Shown here one piece after another: positions 21,018 through 33,800 of a stretch of 64,000 bases of DNA. Source of the DNA: Petrosia ficiformis (lineage: Eukaryota; Porifera; Demospongiae; Haplosclerida; Petrosiidae); assembly GCA_947044365.1 (NCBI GenBank), contig OX345637.1, forward strand, positions 4,822,501 to 4,886,500. Reading direction: 5' to 3'. How positions within the stretch are numbered: the stretch's first letter is position 1; each line of letters begins with the position of its first letter. The translations under genes were made by a program, and so were the position numbers. The notes below the pieces were generated by a model. The model ran no database searches and was not told where the DNA came from. It was given only the letters and a program-made list of their open reading frames with translations.

Positions 21018-21564
21018 GTCTTCTACCATGAAACGCGCGCGAAATACAGTAACTAAGCAAATCTTTGCGCGTGGCAACAGTATACATAATTTCACTAACC
21101 TATGGATATAGTGTGGGTTTCTGTGACTCTTTAGACAAGTAACTAATCAACAGTTGAATCGCAAATGACAAAAAGAGCTCTACATGTGGCAGACTTCCGG
21201 CTCCTCCTCTACTCCAGTGCAGTATAAGGTGTGGTCTTCCAGCGATATCGCTCGATCGCTATCAAGAAGCTAGCGCTGCAAGAACAGCCCCACCCAACTC
21301 TTTTGGAATCTCATACAAGAAGAAGCAATAGAGGTCTGAAAGACCTCAATCACAAGCATACAAATTGGTGTCAGATTTTCAAAAAGAACATGCATCACTA
21401 TGAATTACAGCTAATAATTATAGCTACAGTTGTATATATATAGTCATCATGATTGTTGTTTTATGTCAATTATTATATATAATTATTATTTTTGAAGTAT
21501 TATAAAGGAATTGACAACTATGTAACTTAAATTTCATTTCAATCAATGACGGGAAAATTTTACT

Positions 21565-21625
21565 GGGAGGTTTAATAACATGTTATCAAACCTCCCGGTA
21601 AAGACCGGGAGGTTTGATAACACAT
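21565..21625. repeat. Palindrome plus extra half-copy
   Basis: GGGAGGTTTAATAACA meets its inverse TGTTATCAAACCTCCC (21565-21596) with one mismatch. A third copy of the motif GGGAGGTTTGATAAC follows at 21610. The GAGGTTTGATAA word also occurs in the palindrome at 20917-21017, so both may be ends of one foldback element. Confidence 0.55.
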
Positions 21626-21837
21626 TTAGAAACCTCATTATAAGCAATCTGATTGGTCAATTCAATCTAGTCATGGTAGATAATTAGTTATTAATTATTT
21701 CTGCGTGGGTGTCCGAATTCTTTTGAGCGCCATTTTCTAATAAATTATCCTTACTGTTCTTTATTGTGTAGTAAGGCCATCAAATATTATCATTTGAATC
21801 TGTCATTGTATATAATCATCTATTTTTCCCTCAGTGA

Positions 21838-24800
21838 ATGGACAATAAGTCATTCTCTCCATTGAGAACATTGAGAAGACTAACTATGCTTAATAAAATA
21901 CGTAACAAAGATGAAGAATCTTTCAATAAAGAGACGTCACCTTTGCTACAGGCTCATACAGAGCCTAAAGACTGGTAAGATGTAATACAACACTGCTGTG
22001 TGTGTGTGTGTGTGTGTGTATGTTGATTTTGTTAGGCCAAGTGGAAATTTCAGTGAGATGTTGTATTAGATAATATATATATTCTACTGCAATAATATTT
22101 TTACTCTTGGAGTCCTAACAAATGGTCACATGATTGTCAAACGATAGGGTAGGTCTAAGAAGTGTAAGGCTATATCATTTCAGTTGTAGATTAATCCACT
22201 CACTTCCCATCCTAGCCATCCCTTGGTGTGCTTCCCCATCATGTCGTTGTGGGGGTTTGTTTGGATAAACATGTCATAATAGCCAATTCTGGTAGATAAG
22301 TATGTTTATTGTTGATGGAATTTAATTTCAATAGTAAATATTTTTTGCCATATTATGTGAGAAATATTGAAATACATGTACAGGTATAGTATATGTTGTT
22401 CTCTTGAAATATCAGTAGTAATTGCTACATGGTCACAACAGCTTGGAGTTCAGGTGTTTTAGAATTTAGGTTGTGGGCAATCTCCAAGGGTGATTATCAC
22501 TTCATAATCAGACTAGTCATTTGTTATATATATTAGGTCAGGTGGTATATATGAAGGTCACAAAATTTGGCTTCTATAATTATCCTCCCATTGTAATTTA
22601 TTTCTATTGTAGTGTTGGAAAGGACATTGTGTCAATGGTAACTATGACAATGTTATTTTAGTTATCACAGCTGTCTACCTACATATTGGTATTATCATAA
22701 TTGTTGTCTTACCATGCAGGAGTAAAGTAAACACTTTAAAGTCACACTGCATGTTCCATCGTGGTATTTCCTATTTTAAGCTGACAGATATACATGTAAA
22801 ATCCTGTGCTCAGTGAGCTAGCACAGAAGAAACAACACATAGTACAACATATGTACAGCCAGCCCACACAAAAAATAAATAAATAAACCAAAAAAAGTTA
22901 GAAATAATCAAATAATGAGCAGAAAATATAAAGCTATATACAGTGGCTTGTGAAATTTAACAGCTTCAATGGCTTAGGATGTTAACAGCTGTAATGGCTT
23001 AGGATGTTAACAGATGCAATGGCTTAGGATGTTAACAGATGCAATGGCTTACAAAATTTAGGAACAGCCACAGTACCATTTGAAAACTACAATGGCTTAG
23101 AAAACATGTACACCTTCATTTACTACACATAAAAAAGGCGATTGTTGGTCATTTAAAACTAAACTTTTTCTGAGGTCAAGGTGAGTATAAATGACCACAT
23201 GTAAAAAACATGTTTATTATGTTAACACAAAACTTACATGTACATGTTAATTGAGCTACAGTATAAATTATGTATTAATCTTATGACATTAAACTATACA
23301 TTGTATTATTACATATAAAGTCAACACATCCTAATTTGTATGTGAGCATACCAAAACATCATATATTAAACAAATTAGCTGCCAGTTAGTGATAAATTGA
23401 CAAATACTAACATACATGTACTAGTGTTGTTTTAGTTAACTATAACTAAAACCCCTCTTAGTAAGGCATTTTGGCCTTTAGTTAACTAAACTATAACTAA
23501 ATTACAAGTCTACTGTAATAAATATAACTGAAAATTGCCCTATAATGGGCACTTTTAGTTAGTTAACTAAAACTAAAACCCTTTTAGTAAGCCTGATATT
23601 CTTTTAGTTAATTAACTATAACTAAAAGTGGTCATTATTGTCATACTAAAACAACACTAATGTTACTGTACATGTACATGTACATGTACATTGTGTACAT
23701 GTAACTTCTGTTAGATATTTTCACTTCCCAGTATTTCAGATTGAGATTTCAAATGTTTTCATAATAATTATATTGTACATACAATGATATGTTTGACTTA
23801 AAGTACATATTTGTGTACATTGTATATGAAATACTTGTGCATGTATTATTATACTGATTGCCACTACTAACAGGTAGGCAGTATGTACATGTGCATATAC
23901 ATGTGTACAGTACATGTATATTATATATTGTAATTGTATAATTATAACTATAAACTACAGGTGTATTTCAATAACTAATGAGCACTTTTAGTTGGTTAAT
24001 GAAAACCAAAATCCTTTTATTAAGCCTAATATCATGTAACTGTAACCAGACCTGAGGTCAATTACAAAAGATCAATTACAATTTCACTATTAATTACAGC
24101 CTGTGTCTAGCATTAGGTACAATTACATATAAAAAGACATTTATAATCTAATGTCAGTTAATGAGCAACACTGCACTCTGTTTTAAAGTTTTCAATTGCA
24201 CTTTCTAGAACTTTGAAATGCTCACAAACTGAACTACATGTACATGTATGACACATGTACCAAATATGTTACAATTACATACATGTACATGTACATTGTA
24301 ATAATTGTGTAACTCAACTGTCATAATGCTTTGATGATTTTTACAACTAATATGTATGTAAACATTGTAAATTTGATGATATTGATACAATATACAGTGT
24401 ACATGTGCAGTATATATATATATACTATTGATATAGGCACATGGCACATGGTATATGATGAATTACCACTATGCATGTGACTACATTAACAATGTATGCT
24501 GTTAACCCTTTGAACACAGAAAGCATATAAATATGTGCAGGTGGTAACTTCATAAACCCTACACGCATATATATTAGGGCTGGGACGATTAATCGATTAA
24601 TCAATCGATATTGAAAATTCTTCTGATTATCGATTATAAGTCTGTGATATCAATTATGCTAATTATTCCAAACGACATACTTTTCAAGCATGTGACGGCA
24701 AATAATGTACAATATTGAAGTGATAGGAAGCCTTTTTGATCATCAAATGGGAGGAGTTTCCTGTATTAATTGACTTAATCACTTCCGTTGATTTTATTCG

Positions 24801-27800
24801 ATTATCAATCGACTTGGAGTTAGTGATAATTGATTTCAAAATCTCAGCCGATTCCCAGCCCTAATATATACATGTATATGTAATGAGGCCAACTTATAGA
24901 CCTCATCATTAGACTCTAAGTGTTAACTCATCTTACAGACCTCATAATTGTACTCATATGTGTTAACTAGATCTCATCATCTGTACCTTATACCTTTTTG
25001 TTAGACAGTGCCTTACTTTTGTTAGTTGTTCTTTTGTTTGCTGTATTCTATTTAAGTTGTGTAATTCTTAGTCATGTGGTTGTTGAATACAGTTCTAAAC
25101 TCTCTTTAACTCTGTCAATAATATTCCGTTATACGTGGTGAGACCACCACTACATTGGCGCAGTGGGTAGGATCCTGACTTCTTCTATTTACTTCTGATC
25201 AGCTACTAGCAAAGTGAACTATGGCAGGGCGACCGGTAGTCCTACCAGAGCCTTTCACGGGAGAATGTCGCAGCAGTCAACACGTGGGATGAGGCAGCCA
25301 AACTCCTCTGGCTGAGAGCAAGATTAACTAAAAGAGCACAGACGGCATATCAGAATTTTTCGGAAGAAGCCAAGGCTACTTATGGAGAATCAAAGAAAGC
25401 ATTAAAGGAAAGGTTTGAACCAAAGTGTAGACGTGAACTTTACCAAACGGAGTTTTGAAATCGGAGAAAACAGAGAACAGAAGGCTGGGCTGATTATGCT
25501 GAAGATCTAAAGATTTTGATAGATAAAGCTTTTCCAGACTTACAAGAAGAGGCTAGAGATTTACTAGCACTGAGCCATTTTCTAGGACAGATTGATGATC
25601 ATCAGGTTGCTTTTAGTGTCAAGCAATCTCGCCCAAAGAACCTTGACGAAGCAGTGGCAGCTATATACCTTGGAAATGGAATCATATGCTCAACCAAAAT
25701 CAACTCGATTAGTTTCACAGGTGGAAGAAGGGGAGGAACTCATATCAGTAGCAGTTACGAATAGAGAGAACTCTTCTGATTCCCTTCTGCTTATGATGAA
25801 ACAGATGATGCAGAGAATGGAGAAAATTGAAGGAGATTTGTCCTCTACAGAGCGAACCTCAGACAGTCGAAGACGAACTCCACCCAGTCGGGAGCAATGG
25901 AGCTACACACAGCCAGTTATCTGCAGGAAATGTGGACAGTCAGGTCACTATGCCAGAGGGTGTGCAACTCGAAGATCAACAAGCCAGCAGCAGGGAAACG
26001 AGATACCCTTCCAGCCGTGAGTCAAGCTGGCAAGGTGTTTGAGCCAATCTTTGGAATCCAAAGTTTTATTGCAGTTCAATGCGACTTGATATAATATCCA
26101 AACAACAAAGTATAAAACTATATATTATGATAACTACAACCTATTTATATACAAAAAATCAAAGAAAGTTCTAGAAGGGCCATGTGAGTGGTGTGACATC
26201 TAGTAACATCTAGTGTTAAACCACAAGTATTGAGCAATGCTTGCAGCAAAGGCAAGCCTGTGGCATACAATAAGTACTAAAATAATAAATTGCTTACAAG
26301 TGAATAAATAAACAATTAAACATACCGCCGGCCTAAGACCGATGGTCTTACAAAACATAGAGAAGAATAACTTATCATATTAAATGAGTTCATATAGTTT
26401 CATTTTCAGATAGCAATACGGCAATCTTATGGACAGGTCGACGATACAAACCCTTGGATGTCTTTACATCAACGACACGCACGACACCATCCCTTCCTGG
26501 ATGAGTTTTGACAATCCTGGCTAATGGCCATCGAGTAGGAACCATGCCGTCTTCAAATAGAATCACTACATCGCCAACTGAGATATTTCGGGAAGGACGA
26601 GTCCATTTGTAACCTTTCTGCAGAGTTATCAAGTATTCCAATGACCATCTCTTCCAAAAATGTTTCACGACCGTTTGGCACAAATGCCAACGTCGTATTA
26701 GAGAGAGTGGTTGGGGTGATACAGCCGTGTCAGGCAACGTCATTAGCGGTCGCCCAATGAGAAAGTGGCCTGGAGTAAGCACTTCTATCCCATCACTATC
26801 GTTGTTAATAGAGACCAAGGGACGGCTGTTTAGACATGCCTCAATTTGGGTTAGAACGGTATACATCTCCTCAAATGTCAATGTCACTTCTCCAACAATT
26901 CTTCTCAGGTGCCTTTTGAAACTTTTGACAGCAGCTTCCCAGATCCCACCAAAATGAGGGGAGTGTTCTGGAATGAAAATCCACTCGATGTTGTTGAAAG
27001 TGCAAAATTCTGAAATATCTTTCCGTGTCTTCTGGTCATTCAAGTGTTGAATTAGTTCCTTGATTTCACGATTGGCACCAACAAAATTAGTACCATGGTC
27101 GCTCCACATTAGAGATGGGTAGCCACGACGAGCAATGAATCTTCGTAAGCAAGATATGAATGCATCTGATGTGAGATCAGTTACCAACTCCAGGTGTATG
27201 GCTTTGACGCTTAGTGACACAAAAACAGATACGTAAGATTTGATGATCACTGGCTTACGTACGTGTCCATATTTGATATAGATTGGGCCTGCATAGTCGA
27301 CTCCGGTTCTCTCAAATACTGTCCCGGGAGTTAACCGTTCAAGTGGCAACTGTCCAAGTATTGGTGGTGTAGGCTTTGCTGACAGACGTCGGCAGGTGAT
27401 ACACTGACGAATAATAGACCGAGCAATGGTTCTGATTCGAATGATGTGGAACTTCTGACCAAGTGAGGAAATTACTAAGGTTGGTCCGGCATGTAAAAGT
27501 CGCTTGTGTTCAGAGATGATTATCAACTTCACAATAGGATGACTTCCATGAAGTATAATAGGGTGTTTCTTGGACGATGATAGATGTCCAAGTCTCTGCC
27601 TGCCTCCTACTCTAATTAGACCACTCGAGTCAACGAATGGAGAGAGTGGTAAAAGACAATTCCCTCTTGGTACAGGTTGGTTCGTCTTTAGGAGGTTGAT
27701 TACAGATGAAAACTGCTCAGCTTGAATGGCAGAGAAGATGTGGGCTTCTGCTTGGTACAACTCGGAAGTCGTCAAGTAATTAGTGAAATGTCTCTCCCTT

Positions 27801-30800
27801 TTGCAACGACAATTGGCAATGAATCGCATGCTCCATGCCACTATCCTTCGAAGACGTTCAAATATAGAGTAGTGATCAGGTGCTATAATCAATACTGGTT
27901 TCACTTGTAGGGTCATGGTTACGTGGCACACTTCAACGGCAGATTCAGGGGTGGAACACTCAAACAATAACTTTGGTTGTTCAGGCCATTCACTGGGTAC
28001 ATTCTTCAGCCAAGTGGGACCATTCCACCATAATGGATGATTAATGAGCTCAGAGGGATAAAGTCCACGTGATGCACAATCGGCAGGGTTTTCTGAACCG
28101 GCAATATGTCTCCAGCAACCTGGAGGGATTACATCAACAATAGCAGCAACTTGGTTACCTACAAATGTCTTGAATCTTCTGGGGTTGCCAGATAACCAAC
28201 TGAGTACTATTGTACTGTCCGTCCAGGCATGAACATGACTCACTGACATCTCAAACACTCCTCTAACATGATTCAACAAACGAGACAATAACAAAGCTCC
28301 ACACAATTCCAGGCGTGGTATTGTGAGTTTCTTTATTGGGGAGACTTTGGTCTTGGAGGTAACAAGTGAAGTGTGAACATTTCCTTCCATATCAATCATC
28401 CTCAAATATACAACTGCAGCATATGCCTCCTCGGATGCATCAGAGAAATCGTGCAATTGCTTGGAAACTATGGTCACTTCTTTAGGATAATAACATCGAG
28501 GGAACGTCTTCTCTACTAGTTGAGGAAGTTCACATCTCCACTTTTCCCAAGTGTTTTGTATGCTCAATGGCACAGGGTCGTCCCAATCAATTTTTCGTTC
28601 CCACAGTCTCTGAAACAATATCTTCACTTTTATAACTGCTGGTGAGAACCAGCCCAGGACATCAAAGATTCTGGCTATGTCAGAAATCAAATTACGCTTG
28701 GTAATGTTCTTGACAGGTTGTATCTGTGAAATGGTGACATGAAATTGGTCAGCATCAGTTTCCCATTGTAGACCAAGGGTTTTGGTGGATCCTTTAACTT
28801 CAGCAATTGAATGTGTGTCTCGCACGTCTCTCAGCTCTGGTTTTATGTGTTGCAGAACAGCTGGGTCATTGGAGTTCCATTTGTGTAGCAGGAATCCTCC
28901 TCTGGAGAACAATTGGTGTAACTCCTTCTGAAGTTTGATGGCTGTCTCAACATTATCAGCTCCGGTCAGACCATCATCTACATAGAACGATTCTTCAACT
29001 GCCGTGGCAGCGAGGGGAAATTCCTTGGCTAGGTTCATAGCATTCTGTTTGACACACATGTTTGCTATGAATGAAGAGGCTGCCACACCAAATGTGACTC
29101 TAGTCATCCTATAATCTCGAACAGTATCAGTGGGTTTCGGTCTCCAGACAAATCGGTGTAGGTCACGATCAGATTCTACAAGCTCTACAGCTCGATACAT
29201 TTTACTGACGTCAGTTGTGACGGCAATTCTGTTGAAACGAAATCTGAGAAGTACGTCGACTAGTGGTGGATGAACAGTTGGTCCGATCAATAGTTGGTCA
29301 TTGAGTGATACTCTGGATTCAGTCTTTGCTGAAGCATCGAACACGGCTCGCACCTTTGTAGTCGTGCTCGATTCCTTATGTACAACATGCAAAGGAAGGT
29401 AGAATACTTCAGCTTCAGGTTTCATCAAGTCTTTATTGGGAACAATTTCCGCATGTCCTAGATCAAGGTATTCTTGCATGACTGCCGTAAATTGTTGGTG
29501 TTGATTTTTCCTCTTGAGAGACTGTTCCAAATACATGAGTCTTCTCACTGCTTGCGATCGAGATTCACCAAGAGGTTCAACACTGGTCTGCTTCGGGAGT
29601 GATACAACAAATCGACCTTCAGTATTCTGGGAATGATTTAGCTTGAAGTGTTTCACTACTTCTTGTTCTTCCAAGGACCATGAGGTTTCACTTCCTGGTT
29701 GTTCTTCGATTTCCCAAAACTTCCTCAAAGCGTCATCATTTGAACTGATTACTGCTGAAACATGATGAGAGGTAACACAGAATTGGGAATCAATCGAGCT
29801 GGTTCTTCCTGAGAGGAGCCAACCAAAAATAGTCTCAAATGCAGTGGGTGATCCTGGTGGACCTGACCGCCTGCCATGCAGTATCGTATCAGCGTAAACA
29901 TCGACACCCAATAAAAGATCAACCTTTCCAGGGACGCCAAATTCTGGGTCAGCCAATGGGATATTAGATAAGTGAGTCCAGCTCGATTTCTGAGGTACAG
30001 GGTGGATTGGGAGATCACACGTAACTTGTGGGACAATAATGGCCATGAGTGATAAATGGTTCTCGGGAGAATGGACAGGTGAGACATTGATTGTAGCAAC
30101 AGACCTTGAGGGAGAATGATTTGTCAGTCCAGCAATTCCTGAGATAGTAACTTGATGTCGAGATCGAGGTAAACTGAGACTATGAGCCAAACGCTCAGAC
30201 ACAAATGAGGCAGATGATGCGGAGTCAAGCAAACCACGCACCTTCACCTTGGATCCATCAGGAGCGTTAATGAATGCTCGAAACGTCATGAGTAAAGTGT
30301 CAGGAATGATTCCAGTTGCAGTATTACTCGACACGGTTAATGGCTGTGGCGGATTACTGGATGATACATGGGGATCCACATGCAAAAGCGTATGATGTTT
30401 TTTCGGGCAATTTCGACAGTGATGAGATGATTTGCAATCCCTTGCGATATGACCTGGCTTGAGGCAATTAATACAGAGCTTATTGTTCTTCACAAATGCA
30501 AGTTTCTCAAGGTGAGGAAGGTCCTTGAACTTGAGGCAATGATACAATGGATGTATCTCAGTTTTGCAAACGACACAACGGTTGTCCGATGAGTTGGTAC
30601 TAGCAGCGAATGACAGAACGGACTTCTTGTAGTGGTTGTCAGTCTTGTGTACTCGTTTGGACACTGTGGATGATTCAGAGGCTCTGGCACGAAGATCAAT
30701 GAATTCCAACAATTGCTGGTACTGTGGCACTTCAACAGCATCGTGGGTGTGTTTTTGCCACTCAAACATTGTGTCAGGATCTAATTTTAGTTGTATAAGT

Positions 30801-33800
30801 GAGGTGATGAACTGGCTCAATGGTTCACAAGTAGCTACATCCAGAGCACGCAGGTGTTGTTGAAGAGTATCATGGAACCGACGAAGTTCTTTTCCACTAC
30901 CTTCCTTCAATGGAGAGATCTCTGTAATAATCCTGACATGACTTTGATGGATGAGTCGTGGTCTATCGTACCTTGACTTGAGGCATTCAACAGCTTTAGC
31001 GTAGTGTTCACTAGTTCCGGATAGACCTTCAATCACATTCCTGGCCGATCCTTCCTTTAGAGCATTCTGCAAATAAACAAATCTTTCGGCGTCAGTGAGA
31101 CTGGAATTACTGTCGATCGAGATGGTAAATTGTTCCCAGAAGTGAGTCCAGTTCAGGATGTTGCCATCGAATGTAGGTGCTTCAAGCTTCGGAACCTTGA
31201 GTCCCTTGGCTTCTGTGGAGGATGAGAGGGCAGCAATGTTATGAGCAGTATCACAAGGATTGAGCAGCTTCTTGATTTTGTGACAACAATCAAACTGAAT
31301 CTGTTTTATTTCTGAGTATAGACGCTGTAGTTCATCTTCCTCTTCCAACTCGAGGCTGGACAAATCATTGTAGCACTGAAAGATCTGCTCCTTGAGGCTT
31401 GATAACTCTTCCTCGTGTGATTGGATTAATGCTAGATCGTCTGTTTCAGATGGTAAATGTTCAATAGCAGTGCTTGTGGTGTTTAGAGTTTCTTTCAAGT
31501 GGCGCAATTTCCGTGATAGAATCTTGCGCTCTTCCAATACGGTAGGAGTTCCAAGAGTAGCTAATAGTGTTTCAATACGAACGGTAAGAGCATCAACATC
31601 GTCATCATGCTTGTCCATTGTGGCTTGTTCAGCTGTTAGAGTGTCAGCATCACTTTCATCGATCGCAGCGATGATATCAAAGTGTTGAGTCTTGAATTCA
31701 CTGTCTAACGCATTTAGTCTTCTCGATCAAGCATCTCTTCTACCTCCGTCAGGCGATTATTGAGTCTGGTTATGGATGCACGAACTACACCTCTTTTTCT
31801 ACGTAGTGCTGAGATGTCACTCATCTTGACAATGGTAAATAACAGATACAATAAAGATAGTTTATAACGTTCCAAGATCAGCTGTACGATAACGAGTATT
31901 CAAAGTATCCGGTTCGGCGGACCAATAATGTTTGAGCCAATCTTTGGAATCCAAAGTTTTATTGCAGTTCAATGCGACTTGATATAATATCCAAACAACA
32001 AAGTATAAAACTATATATTATGATAACTACAACCTATTTATATACAAAAAATCAAAGAAAGTTCTAGAAGGGCCATGTGAGTGGTGTGACATCTAGTAAC
32101 ATCTAGTGTTAAACCACAAATATTGAGCAATGCTTGCAGCAAAGGCAAGCCTGTGGCATACAATAAGTACTAAAATAATAAATTGCTTACAAGTGAATAA
32201 ATGAACAATTAAACACAAGGGTTGTCTACAAAAGACTCAAACATGTATACCAGTATCTCCTATTACTTCAAATACTACTTACAAGGTTGCTGCAACTATC
32301 CATGGTTCTTTAGTTTCTTTTACTCTCGATACAGGGGCAGCTGTTACTTTAATTCGTAAGGATATTTGGGACTCAGTGAAGTCTACAGATCACTGTTTAG
32401 AGATGTGGAATGGACAAAGTCTTATTGGAGTTGAAGGAACACCTCTGCAAGTTCATGGGTACACAAAAACAACTATCCAGTTAGCAGGGGAGCAGTTCCA
32501 CGTGAGAGTGATTGTTGTTGACTCTCTCACACCGGAAGCTATATTGGGTATGGACTTTCTTGAAGCTAACAACTGTAGTAGCGATATTGGGAAAAAGCAA
32601 CTACTATTCCCTAAGTTAAAATTGTCCATCCCCTTGAAGGATGGAGCTTCATCAGGTGTCGCCCACATTGGAGTAACACTCAATACATCATTGCACATCC
32701 CCGCTATGAGTGAAATTGAAGTCATGGCAAAGATAAATGGTGTCAGTAACACTGGGACTTGGCTGCTGGAAGAAAAAGATTCCAGAAAACTTCCAGTAAG
32801 AGTAGCGCGTGCTTTAGTCTGTCCTAATTCGAACAATGTTCCTGTTCGTCTCCTGAATGTCGAATCAACATCAGTCACTGTGTATAAGAACACACAAATA
32901 GCTACTATGGAGCAAATTGGGGAAGGAATTGATGAACATACGATCAATATATCTACTATCGAATCTCATAAATTACTAGAGGAGAAAAAGCAAATGCTGT
33001 GGAGTATAGTTGAACGATGCGGCAAAGATCTTAGTGAGGAGCAGAGAAGGGCCTTTTTTCACTTATTAATTACCTATGCCGATGTATTTGCCATGTCTAA
33101 AATGGATGTAGGTCGAACAGGCAAACTTATACATTCAATATTTACTGGAAATGCTGCACCAGTTAGACAATCTACAAGACAAATTCCAGTACACAGAAGA
33201 GATGAAGTACAGAAAATGCTGAAAGATATGCTTCGTGATGACATCATAGAACCATCAAACAGTCCATGGGCATCGCCAATTGTTCTTGTCCGGAAAAAAG
33301 ATGGAAGTGTTAGGATGTGCATTGATTATCGAAAATTAAATGCTATTACTCGGAAAGATGCTTTCCCCCTACCCCGCATTGATGATACCTTGGATATTTT
33401 ATCAGGATCCAAATGGTTTAGTACACTAGATTTGATTAGTGGATATTGGCAGGTAGAAGTTGCCAAAGAAGATCGAGACAAGACAGCATTCTGCACGCAA
33501 GAGGGGCTTTTTGAGTTTAAAGTTATGCCTTTCGGATTATGTAATGCTCCAGCAACTTTTCAAAGATTGATGAACTTGGTCTTGGCTGGTTTACAATGGT
33601 CCAGTTGCCTAGTATACCTAGATGATATCGTCATAGTAGGCAGTACCTTTGAGGAACACATGGAGAGAAGTAAGGCAGTATTAGAAAGATTAAGAAAAGC
33701 AGGGTTAAAGTTACAACCGTCGAAGTGCAGATTCTTCCAACAAGAGGTCCAGTATTTAGGTCATGTTGTCTCTAAACATGGAATTTCTACCGATCCATCA

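Larger units (their letters stand above)
20598..21837. other. Intergenic/foldback region before ENT B
   Basis: No gene was recognised. It holds two palindromic segments (20917-21017 and 21565-21625) and the presumed promoter of ENT B (about 21640-21837), where I see no clear TATA box. Confidence 0.4.
26036..32215 (-). mobile_element. BEL/Pao LTR retrotransposon nested in the gypsy element
   Basis: 6180 bp with 287-bp LTRs (26036-26322 and 31929-32215) and a perfect 5-bp target duplication CAAGG (26031-26035 and 32216-32220). It is in the opposite orientation to its host element. One large open frame encodes gag, protease, RT, RNase H and integrase. The insertion lies 10-15 bp after the gag stop, so it cuts the gypsy gag/pol region in two. 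The LTRs differ at only two positions, so it is very young. Confidence 0.95.

Noticed and set aside
32453..32947. 164-codon minus-strand ORF and similar ones opposite gypsy pol and BEL pol
   Set aside because: Shadows of the retrotransposon reading frames.
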